DNA of 64,000 nucleotides from Roseomonas sp. (lineage in GTDB: Bacteria > Pseudomonadota > Alphaproteobacteria > Acetobacterales > Acetobacteraceae): NCBI GenBank assembly GCA_020249775.1, contig JADCFA010000021.1, positions 248,001 through 312,000 of the forward strand. The letters run 5' to 3'. The position numbers were made by a program, and so were the translations under genes. Under the pieces are notes generated by a model. It was not told where the DNA came from. It made no database searches and saw only the letters and a program-made list of their open reading frames with translations. This document shows, piece after piece, positions 58,487-64,000 of this stretch. Numbering within the stretch: position 1 is the first letter of the stretch; each line of letters begins with the position of its first letter.

Positions 58487-58858
58487 CTAAAAAAGCCGCA
58501 GCAGACGGAGCCCTGCATAGGTAAAACCTTGATTGGTCAGGCAAGTCGAACGCACTGCCCGTCTCGCTGGGGCATTGGCGTCGTAGGTGTGGTATTCGGC
58601 TGCGCGCCAACCTGGATGGCGCACAACTTTGCACTGCTTGATGCCGTTGCTCTTCCAGCAGAATGTCTCGCCGGGATCGTAACCTGCTGGTCGCGTCATT
58701 GTTGTGACCAAGTTCGGCATGATCTGTGCCGCTGCAAATCTTGTGCAGGCCGCTTGCGCAGCGTCCGCCTCAGCTTCCGTAACGCCAGGCTTTTCCCACC
58801 GCTCCGCATAGGCGGCGAGCAGAAGAAGAAGAAGAAGACATAAGGCAGGTTTGCGCAT
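58487..58858 (-). CDS. Small exported protein, paralog of the downstream lipoprotein but without lipobox Cys
   Basis: MRKPALCLLLLLLLAAYAERWEKPGVTEAEADAAQAACTRFAA...RAVRSTCLTNQGFTYAGLRLLRLF. Confidence 0.75.
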   Translation of the reverse strand: MRKPALCLLLLLLLAAYAERWEKPGVTEAEADAAQAACTRFAAAQIMPNLVTTMTRPAGYDPGETFCWKSNGIKQCKVVRHPGWRAAEYHTYDANAPARRAVRSTCLTNQGFTYAGLRLLRLF

Positions 58859-58954
58859 GACCGAATCATGGTCGGAACGCTTGGCAAATTGATGACGCTG
58901 ATGCCTTATTTACAACAGCAAAACGCCGACAAATCAAAGCAACTACGCGCAAAT

Positions 58955-59047
58955 TTAGGGCATGATTTGGCGGCTGAGACCCTGCCACCGCATGGGCGCC
59001 GCAGGATGCAAAGGCATCGCGCAATAGTCCAGTACATCGGCCATCAT
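58955..59047 (-). CDS. Candidate 30-aa small ORF between the two paralogs
   Basis: MMADVLDYCAMPLHPAAPMRWQGLSRQIMP* preceded by GGAG-ACTGTG-ATG; below the ORF-track size cut-off. Confidence 0.3.
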   Translation of the reverse strand: MMADVLDYCAMPLHPAAPMRWQGLSRQIMP

Positions 59048-59093
59048 CACAGTCTCCAAAGGACTGAGGGGGGGGGTGTGCATGGGTGAGGTT

Positions 59094-59459
59094 TCAGAAA
59101 AGCCTGAGCGGCCTGAGCCCCTTATAGGTGAAGCCCTGTTCGCCCAAGCACTTGGCGCGGGCTTCCCGACGGGCGGGGATATTCACATCCACCCAATCAT
59201 AAATCGGCGGGCGGAGCCGCGGCGGGCTGGACCGGCAATAGGTCATGCCATTGGGATTGGTCCAGCAATGGCGATCGCCGGCCTCCCAATAGGCGGGCTG
59301 AACCTGCATCCAGACCATGGCGGGCTTGATTTCCTCGGCCGCCTGGGCGGTGCAGGCGGCTTGCGCGGCATCCGAATCGGCTTCCGTCGCACCGGGCTTT
59401 TCCCAGCGCTCGGCGCAGGCGGTAAGCAGCAGGACAAGGGTCAGGGGCAGAAGCCGCAT
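59094..59459 (-). CDS. Small lipoprotein
   Basis: MRLLPLTLVLLLTACAERWEKPGATEADSDAAQAACTAQAAEEIKPAMVW...ARREARAKCLGEQGFTYKGLRPLRLF; lipobox LTAC. Confidence 0.8.
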   Translation of the reverse strand: MRLLPLTLVLLLTACAERWEKPGATEADSDAAQAACTAQAAEEIKPAMVWMQVQPAYWEAGDRHCWTNPNGMTYCRSSPPRLRPPIYDWVDVNIPARREARAKCLGEQGFTYKGLRPLRLF

Positions 59460-59503
59460 ATGCGCTTTATACCCCAAGGCCGGGGCCGAATCATGGCGGC
59501 GCC

Positions 59504-60298
59504 TTACCCTTGCCGCCGCCCCAGCAGCCAAAGCGCCAGGGCCAGCATGCTGCCCAGCACCAGCACCACGAGCGCGCCCAGCGCATTCACCTCTGGCGTC
59601 AGCCCAAGCCGCAGCATGGAAAACAGCGCAATCGGCAGCGTGGTTCCTGCCGGGCCCGAGACGAAGGAGGCAATCACCACATCATCAAGCGAAAGCGTGA
59701 AGGCGAGCAACCAGCCCGCGACCAAGGCCGGCGCAATCAAAGGCAGGGTGATCGTCCGAAACGCGACCAGGGGCGTTGCCCCCAAATCCATTGCTGCTTC
59801 TTCCAGGCTGTTTTCGGCCTCGGCCAGGCGCGCCTGCACCACCACCGCGACATAGGCCGCGCCAAAGCCGGCATGGGCCAGCAGGATGGTGAGCGCCCCG
59901 CGCCCGGCGGGCCAGCCGATCAACCCTTCCAAGGCGACAAAAAGCAGCAGCAGCGACAGCCCGATCACCACTTCCGGCAGCACCAGCGGCGCGCCGGCCA
60001 AGGCCCCGAAAATCGCCCGCCCACGAAAGGGGCCAAACCGCGCCAGCGCAACGGCAATGCCGCCCCCCGCCAGCACCGCCAGCGTGGCAGATGCGGCAGC
60101 GATGCAGAGCGACAGCCAGGCCGCTTCCAGCAGCCTTTCATTGGCGGCCAGCACGCCAAACCAGCGCAGCGAAAACCCGCCCCATTGAAAGGGGATGCGA
60201 TCCGCGCTGAAGGCAAAGCCCATCAGCAGCAGAATGGGCAGCCATAAGAACAGGAAGCCCGCCAGCATCATGGCACGCACAAACCCGCCCGGCTTCAT
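59504..60298 (-). CDS. potC: ABC transporter permease (spermidine/putrescine, PotC type)
   Basis: MKPGGFVRAMMLAGFLFLWLPILLLMGFAFSADR...; ALEEAAMDLGAT-like EAA loop (SLEEAAMDLGATPLVAFRTITLPLIAP). Confidence 0.9.
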   Translation of the reverse strand: MKPGGFVRAMMLAGFLFLWLPILLLMGFAFSADRIPFQWGGFSLRWFGVLAANERLLEAAWLSLCIAAASATLAVLAGGGIAVALARFGPFRGRAIFGALAGAPLVLPEVVIGLSLLLLFVALEGLIGWPAGRGALTILLAHAGFGAAYVAVVVQARLAEAENSLEEAAMDLGATPLVAFRTITLPLIAPALVAGWLLAFTLSLDDVVIASFVSGPAGTTLPIALFSMLRLGLTPEVNALGALVVLVLGSMLALALWLLGRRQG

Positions 60299-61122
60299 GC
60301 GCTTGCCCCCAGCCTTTGGAACCAGCGAATCGGCAGGATCAGCAGCGCGAGCAAAACCAGCGCCAGCGCCGCCGCCAAGGGCCAATCGCGGTTCTGAAAA
60401 AATTCCTGCCAGAGCACCCGGCCGATCACCTGCGCCTCCGGCGGGCCGAGCAATTCGGGAATGACGAATTCCCCCGCCGCCGGAATGAATACCAGCAAAA
60501 ACCCAGCCGCAGCCGCGGGCAAGGTCAGCGGCAAGGTGATGCTGAAAAACACCCGCGCCGGCCGCGCACCCAGATCAGCCGCCGCTTCCAATAAGGCTGG
60601 ATCAAGGCGGATCAGCGCGGTGAAAATCGGCAGCACCGCAAAGGGCAGATAGGCATGCACCATGCCGGCCAGCATCGCGCCTTCGGTATAGAGCAAGGCC
60701 AAGGGCGCGTCAGTGATCCCGAAGCCGCGCAAAAGATGATTGACCAGGCCCTCATCACGCAACAGCCCGATCCAGGCACCGATGCGGAGCAAAAACCCAG
60801 TCCAGAAGGGCAGCATGAGCAGCGCCAGCAACGGCAGCCGCCAGCCGGGCCGCAGGCCCGCCATGCCAAGCGCCATGGGATAGGCGATCAAAAGGCAAAG
60901 CCCCGCCGTGGTCGCCGCCAAGCGCAACGCCGCGAGCAAAGCCTCGGCGTAATAGAAATCCTCGACCAGCATCGCGAAGGCGGCAAAGCGCAGCCCAAGC
61001 GTGAAGGGCGGCACCCCCTCGGCGGGTGTCGCAAAGGCCATAAGGACAAGAATCAGCACCGGTGCCGCGACCAGCGTGAGCAACCACACCCAAAAGGGGG
61101 CAAGCAGGATGGCGCGCGACAT
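60295..61122 (-). CDS. potB: ABC transporter permease (spermidine/putrescine, PotB type)
   Basis: MSRAILLAPFWVWLLTLVAAPVLILVLMAFATPA; EAA loop LLEAAADLGARPARVFFSITLPLTLP. Confidence 0.9.
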   Translation of the reverse strand: MSRAILLAPFWVWLLTLVAAPVLILVLMAFATPAEGVPPFTLGLRFAAFAMLVEDFYYAEALLAALRLAATTAGLCLLIAYPMALGMAGLRPGWRLPLLALLMLPFWTGFLLRIGAWIGLLRDEGLVNHLLRGFGITDAPLALLYTEGAMLAGMVHAYLPFAVLPIFTALIRLDPALLEAAADLGARPARVFFSITLPLTLPAAAAGFLLVFIPAAGEFVIPELLGPPEAQVIGRVLWQEFFQNRDWPLAAALALVLLALLILPIRWFQRLGASA

Positions 61123-62144
61123 CAGGCGAAAAGCGGCACCACAGCGCCTGCCTCCCACAACAAACCAACAAGGCTGCCTTGCGCTGGCGGCGCCGTGTCA
61201 TGCACCACGCGCAGCGAAGCCCCGCCCGGCAGGCGAATGATCGTCAGCCAATCATCGCCACGAAACGCCGCATCTTCCAGAATGCCCGTGATGCGGGGCG
61301 CTTCATCGGCACTGGTCAGCCTGATCTGTTCGGCACGCAAGGCAATGGCGATGGTGTCCGCCGGCAAGCCTGACGCAATCACGCCGCCGACTTCAGCACT
61401 CTCAAACACGCCATCCTGCATTCGCCCCTCCAGCACATTTGCCGCACCCAGAAAGCGTGCGACGAAACGTGTCGCAGGCCGCGCATAAACTTCCTGCGGG
61501 GGGCCGATTTGCGCTACGCGCCCCGCGTCCAGCACGGCAATACGATCCGCGAGTGCCAGCGCTTCCTGCTGGTCATGCGTGACCATGATGAAGGCCGCAC
61601 CCGTTTTGCGTTGCAGGGCACGAAGCTCAAGCCCCGTGCGTTCGCGCAAACCCGCATCCAGCGCCGCCATGGGTTCATCCAGCAACAGCACGCGCGGGCG
61701 CATCACCAGGCTGCGCGCCAGCGCCACGCGCTGCTTCTGCCCGCCGGAAAGTTGCTGTGGCCGGCGTGCTTCCATCCCCTGCAACCCCACCAGATCAAGC
61801 GCCGCCATGATGCGGTTGCGGCGTTCTTCCGCCGCCACGCCAGCGCGCTTGAGCCCATAGGCGATATTGTCTCCAACGCTCATATGCGGAAACAGCGCAT
61901 AGGATTGGAACATCATATTGATCGGCCGCGCCCAGGGCGGCACCGGCAGCAAATCCTGCCCATCCAGTGTCAGCGTGCCGGCATCCGGCGCTTCAAACCC
62001 TGCCAGCACGCGCAGCAGCGTGGATTTGCCGGAGCCCGATCCGCCCAGCAGCGCAAAGAACTCGCCAGGATTGATGGTCAGATCAAGCCCTGCCAGCGCG
62101 CGCACCGCGCCGAAGCGCTTTTCCAGCGCGGTCGCGCTCAACAC
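61122..62144 (-). CDS. potA: ABC transporter ATP-binding protein (spermidine/putrescine, PotA type; GTG start proposed)
   Basis: LLGGSGSGKSTLLRVLAGFEAPDAGTLTLDGQDLLPVPPWARPINMMFQSYALFPHMSVGDNIAYGL; LSGGQKQRVALARSL; TOBE-like C-terminus. Confidence 0.93.
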   Translation of the reverse strand: MLSATALEKRFGAVRALAGLDLTINPGEFFALLGGSGSGKSTLLRVLAGFEAPDAGTLTLDGQDLLPVPPWARPINMMFQSYALFPHMSVGDNIAYGLKRAGVAAEERRNRIMAALDLVGLQGMEARRPQQLSGGQKQRVALARSLVMRPRVLLLDEPMAALDAGLRERTGLELRALQRKTGAAFIMVTHDQQEALALADRIAVLDAGRVAQIGPPQEVYARPATRFVARFLGAANVLEGRMQDGVFESAEVGGVIASGLPADTIAIALRAEQIRLTSADEAPRITGILEDAAFRGDDWLTIIRLPGGASLRVVHDTAPPAQGSLVGLLWEAGAVVPLFA

Positions 62145-62148
62145 CGGA

Positions 62149-63240
62149 TCAACGGCCTGCCTTGAAGCGCGACCACACCCGGCTGCGCGCGCGTTCAATC
62201 TCACGCGGCGGTGTGCTGGCGACAAAACTCTCTGCCAGCATCGCTTCATCCGGATAGACATTGCGGTCTTCGCGCACCGCAACATCCACGGCGGCAAGCG
62301 ATGCCGGCACGGCATTCGGATAGCGCACATGATTGGTGATGCCCGCCATCACATCAGGCCGCAGCAGGAAATTGATGAATTCATGTGCGGCTTCCTTGTT
62401 GGGCGCATCGGCGGGGATCGCCAGCATGTCAAACCAAAGCTGCGCCCCTTGGCGTGGCGCCACATAGCCAATCTGCACACCGCGCCCGGCTTCCTGCGCG
62501 CGTGCCTGCGCCTGGATCACATCACCGGAATAGGTCAGCGCCACGCAGGCCTCCCCATTCGCCAGCGCATCCAGAATGGCGCCCGAGGGTAGGATGGCGC
62601 GCACATGGCGGCGAATGCCCATCAGCGCCTGTTCAGCCACGCGCAAATCTTCAAGCGCATGCGCATTGGGATCGCGCCCCGCCCAGCGCAGCACGGAAGG
62701 CAGCACATCGGTTGAGCTATCCATCACCATAATGCCGCAGCGTGCCAGCCGCGCGGCATTTTCCGGCTTGAATAAAACATCAAACCCATCCAACGGCATA
62801 TCAGGCGCAATGGCCTTGATCCGATCAAGCCTGAGCCCAAGCCCCACTGTACCCCATAAGTAAATCGCACCATGGCGATTGCCGGGATCAATCTCGGCTA
62901 CGCGTGCCATCAATGTCGGATCAAGATTGCGCCAATTCGCCAGGCGTGCGCGATCAAGCGGCGCGAGCGCACCGGCACGCAGTAGCCGCGCGAAGCTCGG
63001 CTCACTGGTTGGCACAATAATGTCATAACCCGAACGCCCGGCGGAAAGCTTGCCTTCCAGCGTTTCCAGACTGTCATAGACATCATAGCGCACGCGGATG
63101 CCAGTCTCGCGCGTGAAGCGCTGCACGGCATAGGGATCAATGTAATCCGACCAATTATAGACATTGACCACGCGATCTTGCGCCGCGGCCAAGCCTGGCA
63201 GCAGCAAAAGGGCAAGAAAGGCAACAAGGCGAAGGATCAT
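62149..63240 (-). CDS. potF: Extracellular polyamine-binding protein (PotD/PotF type)
   Basis: MILRLVAFLALLLLPGLAAAQDRVVNVYNWSDYIDPYAVQRFTRETGIRVRYDVYDSLETLEGKLSAGRSGYDIIVPTSEP. Confidence 0.92.
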   Translation of the reverse strand: MILRLVAFLALLLLPGLAAAQDRVVNVYNWSDYIDPYAVQRFTRETGIRVRYDVYDSLETLEGKLSAGRSGYDIIVPTSEPSFARLLRAGALAPLDRARLANWRNLDPTLMARVAEIDPGNRHGAIYLWGTVGLGLRLDRIKAIAPDMPLDGFDVLFKPENAARLARCGIMVMDSSTDVLPSVLRWAGRDPNAHALEDLRVAEQALMGIRRHVRAILPSGAILDALANGEACVALTYSGDVIQAQARAQEAGRGVQIGYVAPRQGAQLWFDMLAIPADAPNKEAAHEFINFLLRPDVMAGITNHVRYPNAVPASLAAVDVAVREDRNVYPDEAMLAESFVASTPPREIERARSRVWSRFKAGR

Positions 63241-63332
63241 GCCAATGGCTCCGCAAATGATCACCTGCTTGTAGCGGAAATCGGCGCCAAGCTGATGGGG
63301 TAGAGAAAATTCGGCGCACCTGTAATTTTTCC

Positions 63333-63361
63333 TTGACAATAGGTCTTTGTTCCTGTATCCA
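63333..63361 (+). promoter_or_regulatory. Candidate sigma70-type promoter
   Basis: TTGACA-17 nt-TATCCA, about 115 nt upstream of the last ORF. Confidence 0.5.
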
Positions 63362-63476
63362 TCCGCGCATCAAGGGCCGAATTGCGCCCGAAGCTCCCCC
63401 CCTTCCCTGAACCTTCACCCAACCTTGCAGCCTGCCGGGCGCATGCCCTGCCGCGCGGCACGGATCAGGAGCGCCC

Positions 63477-64000
63477 ATGCCCTTCATCGCCACCAATCTC
63501 ACGGTGCTGAGCGCCGCGAATGGCTTCACCCTTTGGCACTACCGCACCACAGATAGCCGAGACCAGGTTCAAGCGGCTGATTATTTCGCGCCGGCCAGCA
63601 TGCAAATGCGCGCCGGCGATATCGTGATGGCCCAGACCGCCGACGCCACCATCATGCTGGCGATCCGCACCGGCAATCTCACCGGATCGGGTCTCACAAT
63701 TGATGTGGCCGGCGCCGCGCCCGAGCTTCGCCGCTCCGGCAACCTGCCCTTCAGAATCACTCTGACTGGCAATGCGCAGACCCGCGCCATCATTCTGGAC
63801 CCGATGCCAGAGGCAATTGAACCCGGCGCTTCAATTCCCGTTGGCGCCAGCATCCTGGGCAATATCGCCAATATCACCTTCCAGCTGGTAAACGCCCTTG
63901 GCAGCGTGTTGACTAGCCAGAATGTGGCTGTCAGTGCTGGCCGGGCCAGCGCGCTTTTTGCTGCCCAGGCAACGGGCGGCGGTTATCGGATTGTGGCGCG
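63477..64000 (+). CDS. Unrecognised protein, possibly phage/appendage-like (3' end beyond window)
   Basis: Frame open to window edge, absent from the ORF track: MPFIATNLTVLSAANGFTLWHYRTTDSRDQVQAADYFAPASMQMRAGDIVMAQTADATIMLAIRTGNLTGSGLTIDVAGAAPELRRSG...; SD caggag upstream. Confidence 0.7.
   Translation, partial: MPFIATNLTVLSAANGFTLWHYRTTDSRDQVQAADYFAPASMQMRAGDIVMAQTADATIMLAIRTGNLTGSGLTIDVAGAAPELRRSGNLPFRITLTGNAQTRAIILDPMPEAIEPGASIPVGASILGNIANITFQLVNALGSVLTSQNVAVSAGRASALFAAQATGGGYRIVA

Noticed and set aside
58868-59089. 73-aa plus ORF between the lipoprotein paralogs
   Set aside because: No clear SD, and it lies opposite the better-supported 30-aa minus small ORF.

Overview
High-GC (roughly 60-65% by eye) alphaproteobacterial chromosomal window. 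Gene content and codon style suggest an Acetobacteraceae/Roseomonas-like host, which is an inference. It is almost fully coding, with about 50 recognisable genes. These include hldE (cut by the left edge), pmbA, an M16 peptidase, thrC, degP-DUF2065-hflC-hflK, mrp, thyX, an M20 amidohydrolase, ssrA, sspB, a large alpha-2-macroglobulin, a hydantoinase A/B catabolic block, bactofilin, typA/bipA, a threonine-aldolase-like gene, pbpC, a MoxR/VWA pair, an aminotransferase / ADP-forming acyl-CoA ligase / hydroxyacid dehydrogenase / SDR cluster, tRNA-Leu(CAA), tRNA-His(GTG), two aspartate-aminotransferase paralogs, a potDABC-type ABC operon, and an unrecognised ORF leaving the right edge. I saw no CRISPR array, IS element or clear prophage. 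The best non-routine signals are: (1) a circularly permuted two-piece tmRNA with a readable tag (ANDNSREAVALAA) immediately upstream of its ClpXP adaptor gene sspB; (2) an AT-rich islet at about 37.4-38.2 kb flanked by nested hairpins and a C-terminal fragment of a DUF1185 paralog; (3) a codon-atypical alpha/beta hydrolase inserted between moxR and its VWA partner with similar sequences at both seams; (4) a tandem pair of small lipoproteins, one of which has lost the lipobox Cys and carries an (AGA)6 repeat in its signal-peptide codons; (5) a cluster of four perfect hairpins at 26.5 kb. I did not find a convincing wholly new multi-gene system. Start codons were adjusted by eye in several places, and all family calls are from motif recognition without database searches.
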